Below the pieces are notes generated by a model, which saw only the letters and a list, made by a program, of their open reading frames with translations, ran no database searches and had not been told where the DNA came from. A stretch of DNA of 64,000 nucleotides from Rugosimonospora africana (GTDB lineage Bacteria > Actinomycetota > Actinomycetes > Mycobacteriales > Micromonosporaceae), in contig NZ_BONZ01000068.1 in assembly GCF_016862975.1 (NCBI RefSeq), positions 62,001 to 126,000 on the forward strand, written 5' to 3'. The first letter of the stretch is position 1. The number at the start of each line of letters is the position of its first letter. The position numbers and the translations under genes are program-made. Of the stretch, positions 43,599 through 51,891 are shown piece by piece.

Positions 43599-45479
43599 AT
43601 GGGCGGGACGATGGGTCACCTCCTGCTCGTGGGTCGCCTCGCCGTACGCGACCTCCGGCGGCGGCGTGTCGAGGCCGCGCTTCTGCTGCTTGCCGTCCTG
43701 GCGGCCACCACGACGTTGACGCTCGGGCTTGTCCTGCGCGACGCCGCCAGCAACCCCTATCTGCACACCCGGAAGGTAACCAACGGACCCGACGTGGTGG
43801 CCAGCGTCAGCCAGCCCGTGGCGCTCTCCGGCCTCGAGCAACTGGCCAGCGCTCCCGGTGTCGTCGACCACAGCGGACCGTACCCGGCCATCCCGGCGAA
43901 GCTTCAGGCATCCGGTCGAACGTCAGACATACAGGCCGTGGGGCGCGACGCCGCGCACGCGTCGGTCGACCAGCCCGAGCTGGTCGAGGGCAGCTGGGTC
44001 AGCGATGGCGGCGTGGTGGTCGAAGCCGCGTTCGCGGGTGCGCTCAAGGTACACACCGAGGATCGCGTCACCGTGAACGGCCGGGCGTTCCGGGTCGTCG
44101 GCATCGCGGTCACCGCCGCATCTGCGCCCTATCCGGGAACGTCCTGCGTTGTCCGCGTCGGTTGCGCCAACGGCGCCGTACCCGAGGATCAGGCCGCCGC
44201 ACTGCCGCTGGGGGTGTTACGCGATCCCGGGCTGGTCTGGCTCACCCAGGCGGACGTGCGGAGCCTCGCCCCGGACCCGAACTCCCTGTCGTACGTGATG
44301 AACCTGAAGCTGGCCGACCCGGACACGGCGCAGGCGTTCGCCGACGGGCACCTCAGCGACGGGCACCCTGGCGACGGGCACCCTGGCGGCACGATGCCCA
44401 TGCGGACCTGGGAGGACATCCTTCGGGACGCCACCGAGCTGGCCGGAGACTCGCAGATCCTATTGCTGATCGGGGCCTGGCTGCTCGGTCTGCTTGCCGT
44501 GGCCAGCCTTTCCGTACTGGTCGGCGGCCGGATAGCCGACCAGACCAGGCGCGTCGGTCTCCTCAAGGCGGTTGGCGGCACACCGAGCCTGGTCGCCGCC
44601 GTACTGCTCGCGGAGTATGTCGTCGTGGCCCTCGTCGCGGCCGGGGCCGGGTTGGCGATCGGATCGCTGACCGCGCCGATGCTGACCGGGCCCACCGCCG
44701 GTCTCATCGGCAGCGCGGGCACACCGCCGGTGACGGCGTCCACGGCCGGTCTCGTGACCGCCGTGGCGCTCGGGGTCGCGGTGGTCGCGACCCTCGTGCC
44801 GGTCGTGCGCGCGGCCCGCTCCAGTACCGTCAAAGCATTGCTCGACGCCCCGCGCCCACCCCGCCGCATGGGCTGGCTGATCGCGGTCTCGGCACGGCTG
44901 CCCGTCCCGCTGCTTCTCGCCCTGCGCCTCGCCGCCCGCCGGCCCCGACGGGTCCTGCTCGCCGTGGCCAGTATCGCCATCACGGTCAGCGGGGTCTACG
45001 TGCTACTGGTACTCAACGCCTTCCTCGCCGGCCAACCGGGGACCGGTGGATACCAGGACGCTCAGGTGGAGGTGCTGCGCCACGTGCTCGGAGTCTGGGC
45101 GGTCATCCTGCTCTGCCTGGCGACGGTCAACGCCATCGTGATCACCTGGGCGACGGTACTCGACAACCGGCGTTCGTCGGCGCTGGCGCGCGCCCTCGGC
45201 GCAACCCCTCGTGAGGTGAGCGTGGCACTGGCCGCCGCGCAGGTGCTCCCCGCGCTCGTCGGCGCCATCGTGGGCGTCTTCCCGGTCGGCTTCGCACTGT
45301 TCTCCGGAATAAACGCGATCACCGGCGGCGACAGCGACCGGGCCACGCTTCCCCCACCCTGGCAGTTGGTCGCCGTGGTGGTCGCGACCGTGCTCGTGGT
45401 GGCGGCGCTCACCGCCGTACCGGCCCGCCTCGGCGGTCGCCGTCCGGTGGCCGAGAGTCTCCAGGTCGAACTCGCGTGA
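43599..45479 (+). CDS. FtsX-family ABC permease
   Basis: The 626-residue permease has a first helix, a large outside domain (about 40-280), then three helices, a gap and further helices, as in fused FtsX/MacB-type exporters. Two FtsX-like domains are visible around RVGLLKAVGGTPSLVAAVLL and SALARALGATPREVSVALA. The ends of the outside domain carry three 15-bp units (44343-44387) that encode D-G-H-L-S, D-G-H-P-G, D-G-H-P-G. It works with the ATPase upstream to export or extract a lipophilic compound or peptide, under PadR control. Confidence 0.9.
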   Translation: MGGTMGHLLLVGRLAVRDLRRRRVEAALLLLAVLAATTTLTLGLVLRDAASNPYLHTRKVTNGPDVVASVSQPVALSGLEQLASAPGVVDHSGPYPAIPAKLQASGRTSDIQAVGRDAAHASVDQPELVEGSWVSDGGVVVEAAFAGALKVHTEDRVTVNGRAFRVVGIAVTAASAPYPGTSCVVRVGCANGAVPEDQAAALPLGVLRDPGLVWLTQADVRSLAPDPNSLSYVMNLKLADPDTAQAFADGHLSDGHPGDGHPGGTMPMRTWEDILRDATELAGDSQILLLIGAWLLGLLAVASLSVLVGGRIADQTRRVGLLKAVGGTPSLVAAVLLAEYVVVALVAAGAGLAIGSLTAPMLTGPTAGLIGSAGTPPVTASTAGLVTAVALGVAVVATLVPVVRAARSSTVKALLDAPRPPRRMGWLIAVSARLPVPLLLALRLAARRPRRVLLAVASIAITVSGVYVLLVLNAFLAGQPGTGGYQDAQVEVLRHVLGVWAVILLCLATVNAIVITWATVLDNRRSSALARALGATPREVSVALAAAQVLPALVGAIVGVFPVGFALFSGINAITGGDSDRATLPPPWQLVAVVVATVLVVAALTAVPARLGGRRPVAESLQVELA

Positions 45480-45489
45480 TCCCCGGCGC

Positions 45490-45549
45490 GACGACTCACG
45501 TGACGACCCGCGTGACGACTCGCACGACGAACGGCGTGACGAACCGGAC
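45490..45549. repeat. five 12-bp tandem repeats between convergent genes
   Basis: Five units of the form GACGAMYSRCRY start just after the FtsX-type gene and end 12 bases before the end of the convergent SDR gene. The period is 12 bp and the tract is non-coding. Confidence 0.7.
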
Positions 45550-45560
45550 CAAAAGACGGC

Positions 45561-46379
45561 TCAGCCCGGCATGCCCGCCTCCTCGGGCAGTGCGACACCG
45601 ATCCCGGCGAGCAGGCCGGCCTCGACCGGGATGTCAGCGCCGGTGATGAAGCTGGCCCGCGTCCCGGCCAGAAAACCGACCACCTCGGCGACCTCCCTCG
45701 GCTGAGCGATGCGGCCGAGCGGATGCGCCTGGCCCCACCGGTCCAACAGTTGCCGGACCGCGCCCGGACTGCCGTCGGTGAACAGCTCGGCGGAACGGCG
45801 CAACATCGGGGTGTCCACCGATCCTGGGTTGACCGCGTTGGCCCGGATGCCGTACGGCGCCTCGTCGATCGCTATCGAGCGCACCAGCGCGTTGACCGCG
45901 CCCTTGCTCGCGGCGTACGCGGCGACGCTGGTCTGGGTGGCCCGCGACTGTACCGACGACACCACCACGATCGCACCGGCCGGGCTGCTGCGCAGATGCG
46001 GTATCGCGGCCCGGGCGGTCAGGAAGACTCCCTTGGCGTTGATGGCGAACACCTCGTCCCAGGTCTTCTCGTCGGTGTCGGCGACCGTGCCGTAGCGCTG
46101 GATGCCGGCGCAGACCACGAGAACGTCCAGGCGCCCGAACGCGGCGACCGTCGCCTCGACCGCGGCGCCGATCGCGGCGGCGTCGGACACGTCGGCGTAC
46201 ACCGGGATCGCCCGGCCGCCGTTCGCGGTGATCGCGTCGGCCACTTCGCGGGCCTCGGCGGCGTCCAGCGCGTTGACGGCGACGGCGGCGCCGCGCTCGG
46301 CCAGCAGCGCAGCGCTGGCCTGCCCGATGCCGCCGGCTGCCCCGGTCACCAGCGCGACGCGTCCCGCGTGCTCCTCCAT
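45561..46379 (-). CDS. SDR-family dehydrogenase, second carbohydrate locus
   Basis: The 272-residue classical SDR has VTGAAGGIGQASAALL, VVCAGIQRYG, VSSVQSRATQTSVAAY and the catalytic Y-x-x-x-K in AAYAASKGA. It is a close paralogue of the SDR at 7450-8229, including the same SIAIDEA and SVDTPMLR segments. It is the last gene of the minus-strand locus, 47 bases after the uronate dehydrogenase-like gene. The start is ATG 46379; an ATG four codons upstream is also possible. It likely oxidises a sugar alcohol, aldose or deoxy-ketosugar in uronate breakdown. Confidence 0.88.
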   Translation of the reverse strand: MEEHAGRVALVTGAAGGIGQASAALLAERGAAVAVNALDAAEAREVADAITANGGRAIPVYADVSDAAAIGAAVEATVAAFGRLDVLVVCAGIQRYGTVADTDEKTWDEVFAINAKGVFLTARAAIPHLRSSPAGAIVVVSSVQSRATQTSVAAYAASKGAVNALVRSIAIDEAPYGIRANAVNPGSVDTPMLRRSAELFTDGSPGAVRQLLDRWGQAHPLGRIAQPREVAEVVGFLAGTRASFITGADIPVEAGLLAGIGVALPEEAGMPG

Positions 46380-46426
46380 TGCCCGCTCCATCTCTGTCGT
46401 TGGTGTGCTGTCTGGCGGGAGGCCGG

Positions 46427-47317
46427 CTAGCCGAGAGGCATGGTGCAGAACCCCCCGCCGACCCGGTGGTTGCGTGGTTCGCCGGGATCGAAGCGACCAT
46501 CGGTGAGGATCTGCCTCGCGTACCGTTCGGCGTCGTCCTCCGGGTGGTAGCCGATCGCCTCGGCCTCCGACAGCGACCACCACCGGCGGGTGTTCGCGGA
46601 TATGCCCCACAGGATCCGGAACGCCGCCGGTTGCGCCCGCAGGCACACTTCGAACAGCCGGACCGCGTCAGCCGGCGACAGCCAGGCGGCCAGATCCTCG
46701 GGGACCAGCGGCCGGGGTCGGAACGCGCCGATGCGCAGGCAGGTCACGTCGATCCCGAAGCGGGAGTGATAGAGGCTGCCCAGCGCCTCGACCGCCGCCT
46801 TGCTGACGCCGTAGAAGGTGTCCGGACGCGGTGAGCTGTCCGCCGGCAGACTGCCGCCGCCGGTGACGCCATCACGCGAAACGCCATCGCGAGACACGCC
46901 ATCACGCGAAACGCCGTCACGAGAGACGTCGTCACGGGAGCGGAACCCGGCGGCGTGGATGCTGCTGGCCAGCACGACCCGCGCGACACCCTGTCCCCGG
47001 ACCGCTTCGAGGACCCGCGCGGTGCCGTCGATGTTGACCGCGCGGATCGTGTCCCAGTCCGCCTCGCTCGCGCGTCCGCCCAGGTGTACCACCGCGTCGA
47101 CGTCGCGACACGCGGCGTCGATGGCGTCCGGGTCGGTGAACGACGCCTGCACGATTTCCACGTTCTCACCGGGCTCCGCCGGATCGACGGGCGCGATGTC
47201 CAGCAGTCGCAGCACCCGGCCGGGACGGGCCAGCCCGCGCCGCAGCGCGGTGCCGATCCGGCCGGCCGCGCCGGTGATCAGAATCCGTTGACCGTTGATG
47301 GGAGATGGTGATGGCAC
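46427..47317 (-). CDS. uronate dehydrogenase-like epimerase-family enzyme
   Basis: The 296-residue extended SDR fits uronate dehydrogenase: LITGAAGRIGTALR at the start, VVHLGGRASEADWDTI, ASSIHAAGF, the catalytic Tyr/Lys pair in FYGVSKAAVEALG, YHSRFGIDVTCLRIGAFRPR, AVRLFEVCL and WGISANTRRWWS. It would oxidise D-galacturonate or D-glucuronate to the aldarolactone. An insertion of about 20 residues, four V-S-R-D-G units and one altered copy, sits between ASSIHAAGFRSRDD and TGGGSLPADSSPRPDTFYG. It is coded by five 15-bp units (46866-46940). It falls in the loop before the catalytic Tyr. The gene follows the 1507-residue enzyme after 17 bases. Confidence 0.85.
   Translation of the reverse strand: MPSPSPINGQRILITGAAGRIGTALRRGLARPGRVLRLLDIAPVDPAEPGENVEIVQASFTDPDAIDAACRDVDAVVHLGGRASEADWDTIRAVNIDGTARVLEAVRGQGVARVVLASSIHAAGFRSRDDVSRDGVSRDGVSRDGVSRDGVTGGGSLPADSSPRPDTFYGVSKAAVEALGSLYHSRFGIDVTCLRIGAFRPRPLVPEDLAAWLSPADAVRLFEVCLRAQPAAFRILWGISANTRRWWSLSEAEAIGYHPEDDAERYARQILTDGRFDPGEPRNHRVGGGFCTMPLG
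46866..46940. repeat. five 15-bp repeats inside the uronate dehydrogenase gene
   Basis: Five consecutive 15-bp units (ACGCCATCACGCGAA, ACGCCATCGCGAGAC, ACGCCATCACGCGAA, ACGCCGTCACGAGAG, ACGTCGTCACGGGAG). Units one and three are identical. Read on the minus strand they give V-S-R-D-G pentapeptides. Confidence 0.9.
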
Positions 47318-47334
47318 AGCGGAACCCCCTTCGG

Positions 47335-50300
47335 CTACCGGAGTTCGGCGATCGACGGCAGCTCGGGTGGCGCCGCCTGGTCGTCGTAGTACTCCGGTAT
47401 GACACTGTCCCGCCGGTACGGGGGTTCGTGGTAGGTGTGGCGGCGACGGAAGACGAGGGGTACCGGCGGGCGCCAGTGCCGCCAGCCGCGCGGGTCGGTG
47501 TCCACCGGGGTACCCGGCTCGCCGGCACCGTTGAGGTTCTCGGCCGCCACGGCGTACTCGTAGACCGTTGCCTCGGTACCGTCCGGTTGGCTGAGGGGGT
47601 CGCCGTGCGGCGGCTCGACACCGTACGCGTTGCGGTCCAGGTACGCGAAGGCGAACCCGGAGAAGACCTGCCGGTACCCGGTCTGTCCCCGACGGCGGCG
47701 CAGCACCCGGTACCCGCTGGCACCGAGCACCTCACCCCAGGTCAACGCGACGGTGCCCGGAGACAGCCGGAGGCTCAGCCCGTCGGGCGCGGCCGGCGGC
47801 TGATCGCTGACGTGCAGCGGATAGTCCGCGCCGGAGGGGGCCCGATGCTCGGCGTTCGCCGCGACGATCCGCAGGTGCACCTTCCGGCCGTTGGTCAGGC
47901 CCGTCAGCCGGTACGGGCTGGTGTGCGCCGCGCCGACCGTGGCCCACGTGGTGCCACCGTCCTCGCTGACCCGCACGAAGTACTCCTCAGCCGCCGCGAC
48001 CGTCGTGAAGTGCACCAGGGCGCCACCGCTGACGTTCTCGGTACGCAGCACCTCGGCGGCGACCGGACAGGGCGCCCCGCGGGTCAGCTCCCACTCGTGC
48101 GTACCGGCCGGCAGCGCCACGGTCAACTCCTGTGCCGTCGCACGGGTCGGCCGGACCGGCGCCCCATCGACGTAAAAGACCGCGCCGTCCAGGCCGGCCG
48201 GCACCCGCAGCGTGAGCACGGAACCGGCCGGCACGGAACCGGCCGGCACAGAACCGGCCGACGCTGAACCCGCCGATGCTGAACCGGCCGACGCGTTACC
48301 GGTCGGCGCGATACCGGTCGGCGCGTTACCGGTCGGCGCGCTGAACCTGCCGGACAGCCGCCGGGTGTCCCGGTACGTGAGGCTCACCCCCAGGTTATGG
48401 TCCACAGTGGACAGGCACACGTCCCGGGTACCGATACTGGTGCCGTGGAACAGCACCAGTTGCCGCTCGCCGCTGTCCAGCAGCCGGATCACCCCCGCCG
48501 TACCGGCGAACCGCAGTCCGTCCTCGTCCACGTCCAGCGCGGCCGGCTGGTGGTACGCGCCGGCCTCGTACCGGAAGACGTAGTCCACCCCGTGCGGCGC
48601 GACGATCCGCGCTCCCCACGGCGCCTGGCGCTGCGGGTCGACGGCAGGGCCATCAACGGCACTGCCATCAACGGCAGGGTCGTCGACGATAAGGCCATCG
48701 ACGGCGAGGTCGTCCCGGTGACTGACGACGGCCAGGGTGTTGCCGGTCGCCGCCTCGGGATCCTCCAGGCGCAACCCGCGCGAGAGCGGGGTGCTGACCT
48801 CACCGCGTGTGTTCTGCGCGGCATCGGACGCGCCGACGCCGCGTACCACGTGAATGAACGGCATGCGGTCGGCGACGTGCCCGACGCTGTTGGCGTCCGT
48901 GGCGGTGGATCGGGTCAGCGTGGTCCACGTCCAAACCACGCGCTGGGTGCCCGCGACGGCGTCGTACGTGACGAGGTAGTCGCTGCCGACCAGGATGACG
49001 CTGCGGCTGAGGTACTGGCCGTGCACCGGGCTGTCCGGGGACGGAGTGATTTCCGCGTACTGGGCGGCACCGAGATCGTAGAACGGACGGTCGAGCGTGT
49101 TCTGACCGAGCGACCGGATGGCACCGTCCTTCCACACACCGCAGGAGCTGACGAACGTCGCGTCGGGCACCCGGCGGTCCCCGGCGTCCTCCGGGCCGTG
49201 TCCGCTGTAGGCCCGGCCGCGGGCGTAGTAGTACAGGTGCCCCGATCCGTTGTCGTCGGCGATGCCCCACCGGTAGTTCGGGCCCGGATCGGTCTGCTGG
49301 AGGTGAACCGAGACCTCGTCCGGGGAGTCGACCGCGGCGCGCAGGATGATTCCGTACCCGGTGTACTTGGCGCTGCGCAGCCGGGGATTCGTACCCCGGT
49401 CGTCGGCCGGGCCGTGCAGCACCCGCCACGGGTCGGCGGTGCCGGGCCGCTGGTCGAGCCGGGCCCCGGCCGCGCCACAACCCCACAGCAGGTGCTCGGC
49501 GACCAGCGGGCGGTAGCGGCGCAGTGCCTCGCCGAGCAGCCGCATCTCGATCGGCGGTCGCCGTGGCCAGTGGGCATGTGCGCCCTGGGTGGGATGCATG
49601 CGCAACGCGCCTTCGGCGGTCGCCGAGTCGCCCGAGCCGGCCAAGCCGCCCGCGCCGGCCCAGCCACCGCCCCAGTTAACCCAGCCGCCCGGGTTGGCCG
49701 AGCCACTGCCAGGGCTGACCGAGCCGCCGCCCGCACTCACCGAACCACCGCCCGGACTGGCCGAGCCACCGGCCGAGCCGTCAGACCCGACCGGCCGGGT
49801 CATGACCGGCGCGCTGAGCGCGCCCACCAGCCAGTCGCCGAGCGCCGCGAATTCCGGTGTGCACAGCCGGTTGTGGCCGTCCGCGCGGATGCCCAGCGCG
49901 TTGCCCAGGGTGGCCGGGCGCAGGAACGCCCACACGTAGGTGGCGAGGCTCTCCGTCCAGCGGCCCGGTTTCGCCGCCCGGCCCGGTAGCGCCGGCCGGG
50001 TGTGGAACACGCCGGCCAGCCTGACGAACGTCTCGAACTGGTCGAGCCAGTCACGGGCCGCCGGATGCTCGGGGTACAGCCAGGCAAGGCACGCCAGCGC
50101 CGCCTTGCCGTCGGCCATGAAGTTGGGGTGGCCGCCGAACATGCGCAGCATCGGGCCGATCTCCTCACCCGCCGACACATATCCGGTCAGCAGCAGCAAC
50201 GCGTCGACCCGCCGCCGGTCGGCCGGGTCGAGCCGGTCACCCAGCCGGTGGCAGCCGTCCAGCAGCCGGTCATAGAGCGGCCGCTGGCCGATGTTCAGGT

Positions 50301-51858
50301 AACCGGCCAACTCGTTGACTCCGTGAGCGATCAGCCGGGGACCCTCGGGCCCGGTGAACAGCGCGGTGAGAAACCGCCGCGCCGTGCGGAACTCGCCGCC
50401 GGAACACTCGACGTTCGCGCACTCGTTGCCGGGGCACTCGCCGCCGGACCACAGCGGCGCCGGGCGCCGGCCCTCGTAGGTCAGGGTCCAGTCCTTGACC
50501 CGGTCGAGGTCGAGCGTGCTGTGCCACTGGTACAGGTACCGGACGTGAGTCGACTGGTACCGGGTGGCCAGCCGGGCCGCCTCGGCGGAAATGCCGTACC
50601 GGTCGGCCAGCGCGGCCGCGTGGCACCGCTGGGCGCGCAGCACCTCACGGTCGAGATCGTGGTCGTAGAAGGCGATGCCGGTACGCCGGGTGCCGTCGCG
50701 CACCGGCCACGTCCAGTGCAGCACCCGCCCGTCGTACCGGAAACGCACCTGCAGGTCCCGCGCCGAGGTCCAGGACGCGTACCGGCGGTCGTCCCAGTGC
50801 TCCGGATGCCGGACGAACAGCCCCGCGCTGTCGCAGGTGTGGACATCCCAGAATGTCGCGTGTGGACGGATGTCCCAGGCGTACGACGGAGCGTACGGCC
50901 CGACCGTGAACGCGTACCGCTCCCCCGGCGCCTCGGTGCCGCCGGGTCCGGAGAACGACGGGTCCTCACCGCTGTCCGCGACCGCCAGCGGATCGGCGAT
51001 CCCCGGCCAGCGGTACGTTTCCGGCGATCCGGGATCCAGGTAGTCGTCCGCGTCCTGGGAGTACGGCCAGGTCGAGGAGAACCGGTGGGTCGGGGCGAAC
51101 CCGTCCCAACTCAGCTCCCAGCCGACATCCAGCTCGTCGATCCCGGACGTTTCCTCGGTCAGCTCGACGAAGTCGTACCCCTGAATGAACCGCACCGTCG
51201 CCGTGTAGCGCGCGCCGCCGGCGAACCGGTACCCGATCTCGAATGCGGCGGTCAGCGGCCCGGCCTCCACCTCGCGGACGTCGATCCGTTCGACGCGCGC
51301 CCGGCCCACGCGCAGTGACGAGCGGCCCACCCAGCCGCGTCCCCGGTTCAGTTGCAGGATGGGTCCCGGCACATCGGCTCCACCGACATCCCCGGATCGG
51401 CCGACAGCCTGCGAACACGGCAGCCGCACCTGGATCGCGCCGGTATCCACGACCAGGCTGTCGGCCAGCCGAGTGACCGTCACCGGCCGGGCCGTCACCG
51501 AGCCGGTCGCCAGCGAGCCGGCCGAAACCGCACCGGCCGGTGGGGCCAGCGGCACCGAGGGATCGGCGGACAGCCGAAACTCCCGCACCTGCCCCGGTTC
51601 GAGCGCGGCGAAGAACCGCACGACCGCGAACGACAGCCGGTCCCCCACCAGTTCGATGCACGACAGCTGGAACGGCACCGGTTCCGCCCGTTCGTCGACA
51701 AGTCGCAGCGCACCGGCCGGTACCGACGGCTCCGCCCACCGCACCGGCCAGCCGAGCAGCGTTTCGGGCCAGGCGAACTCCGGGTGGTCGATCGGGTTCT
51801 CCAGCCGGAACGTCACGCCATGCTGGTCGCGCGCCCAGTACACACACCGCTCGGTCAT
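47335..51858 (-). CDS. 1507-residue putative polysaccharide lyase with Fn3
   Basis: The protein has no signal peptide. The N-terminal part (1-370) is beta-rich and starts MTERCVYWARDQHGVTFRLE. A helical stretch (about 400-690; GVNELAGYLNIGQRPLYDRL, FMADGKAALACLAWLYPEH) and a beta-sandwich (about 820-1150; DNGSGHLYYYARGRAYSGHG, HGQYLSRSVILVGSDYLVTYD) recall heparinase II/III and rhamnogalacturonan exolyase plans. Two fibronectin type III-like domains (about 1256-1460) end it. Three tandem arrays split the domains: Gly/Ser-rich (688-744), V-D-G-x-A (1048-1073) and A-x-P-T-G/A-G-S (1173-1212). It lies 33 bases after the permease genes, so it probably acts inside the cell on imported oligosaccharides. 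I do not recognise a defined family. Confidence 0.7.
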   Translation of the reverse strand: MTERCVYWARDQHGVTFRLENPIDHPEFAWPETLLGWPVRWAEPSVPAGALRLVDERAEPVPFQLSCIELVGDRLSFAVVRFFAALEPGQVREFRLSADPSVPLAPPAGAVSAGSLATGSVTARPVTVTRLADSLVVDTGAIQVRLPCSQAVGRSGDVGGADVPGPILQLNRGRGWVGRSSLRVGRARVERIDVREVEAGPLTAAFEIGYRFAGGARYTATVRFIQGYDFVELTEETSGIDELDVGWELSWDGFAPTHRFSSTWPYSQDADDYLDPGSPETYRWPGIADPLAVADSGEDPSFSGPGGTEAPGERYAFTVGPYAPSYAWDIRPHATFWDVHTCDSAGLFVRHPEHWDDRRYASWTSARDLQVRFRYDGRVLHWTWPVRDGTRRTGIAFYDHDLDREVLRAQRCHAAALADRYGISAEAARLATRYQSTHVRYLYQWHSTLDLDRVKDWTLTYEGRRPAPLWSGGECPGNECANVECSGGEFRTARRFLTALFTGPEGPRLIAHGVNELAGYLNIGQRPLYDRLLDGCHRLGDRLDPADRRRVDALLLLTGYVSAGEEIGPMLRMFGGHPNFMADGKAALACLAWLYPEHPAARDWLDQFETFVRLAGVFHTRPALPGRAAKPGRWTESLATYVWAFLRPATLGNALGIRADGHNRLCTPEFAALGDWLVGALSAPVMTRPVGSDGSAGGSASPGGGSVSAGGGSVSPGSGSANPGGWVNWGGGWAGAGGLAGSGDSATAEGALRMHPTQGAHAHWPRRPPIEMRLLGEALRRYRPLVAEHLLWGCGAAGARLDQRPGTADPWRVLHGPADDRGTNPRLRSAKYTGYGIILRAAVDSPDEVSVHLQQTDPGPNYRWGIADDNGSGHLYYYARGRAYSGHGPEDAGDRRVPDATFVSSCGVWKDGAIRSLGQNTLDRPFYDLGAAQYAEITPSPDSPVHGQYLSRSVILVGSDYLVTYDAVAGTQRVVWTWTTLTRSTATDANSVGHVADRMPFIHVVRGVGASDAAQNTRGEVSTPLSRGLRLEDPEAATGNTLAVVSHRDDLAVDGLIVDDPAVDGSAVDGPAVDPQRQAPWGARIVAPHGVDYVFRYEAGAYHQPAALDVDEDGLRFAGTAGVIRLLDSGERQLVLFHGTSIGTRDVCLSTVDHNLGVSLTYRDTRRLSGRFSAPTGNAPTGIAPTGNASAGSASAGSASAGSVPAGSVPAGSVLTLRVPAGLDGAVFYVDGAPVRPTRATAQELTVALPAGTHEWELTRGAPCPVAAEVLRTENVSGGALVHFTTVAAAEEYFVRVSEDGGTTWATVGAAHTSPYRLTGLTNGRKVHLRIVAANAEHRAPSGADYPLHVSDQPPAAPDGLSLRLSPGTVALTWGEVLGASGYRVLRRRRGQTGYRQVFSGFAFAYLDRNAYGVEPPHGDPLSQPDGTEATVYEYAVAAENLNGAGEPGTPVDTDPRGWRHWRPPVPLVFRRRHTYHEPPYRRDSVIPEYYDDQAAPPELPSIAELR
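48221..48340. repeat. eight 15-bp repeats in the putative lyase gene
   Basis: Eight 15-bp units in register: five GAACCGGCCGRCNCN types, then three TTACCGGTCGGCGCG or ATACCGGTCGGCGCG. On the coding strand they give A-P-T-G-N/I and A-S-A-G-S/V-P-A-G-S pentapeptides. The array separates the lyase-like part from the fibronectin domains and is a linker. Confidence 0.9.
48640..48714. repeat. five 15-bp repeats in the putative lyase gene
   Basis: Five consecutive 15-bp units, such as GACGGCAGGGCCATC and AACGGCACTGCCATC. On the coding strand they encode A-V-D-G-P, A-V-D-G-S, V-V-D-D-P and similar repeats. The unit differs from the 48221 array in the same gene. Confidence 0.85.
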
Positions 51859-51891
51859 CGCTCAGCACTCATGGAATCGGCGCTCATCGGA

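Noticed and set aside
44540-44562. A third copy of the 52-bp element, from GACCAGACCAGG
   Set aside because: Only the terminal word matches; the core TCGCCGCGTGGCG is missing.
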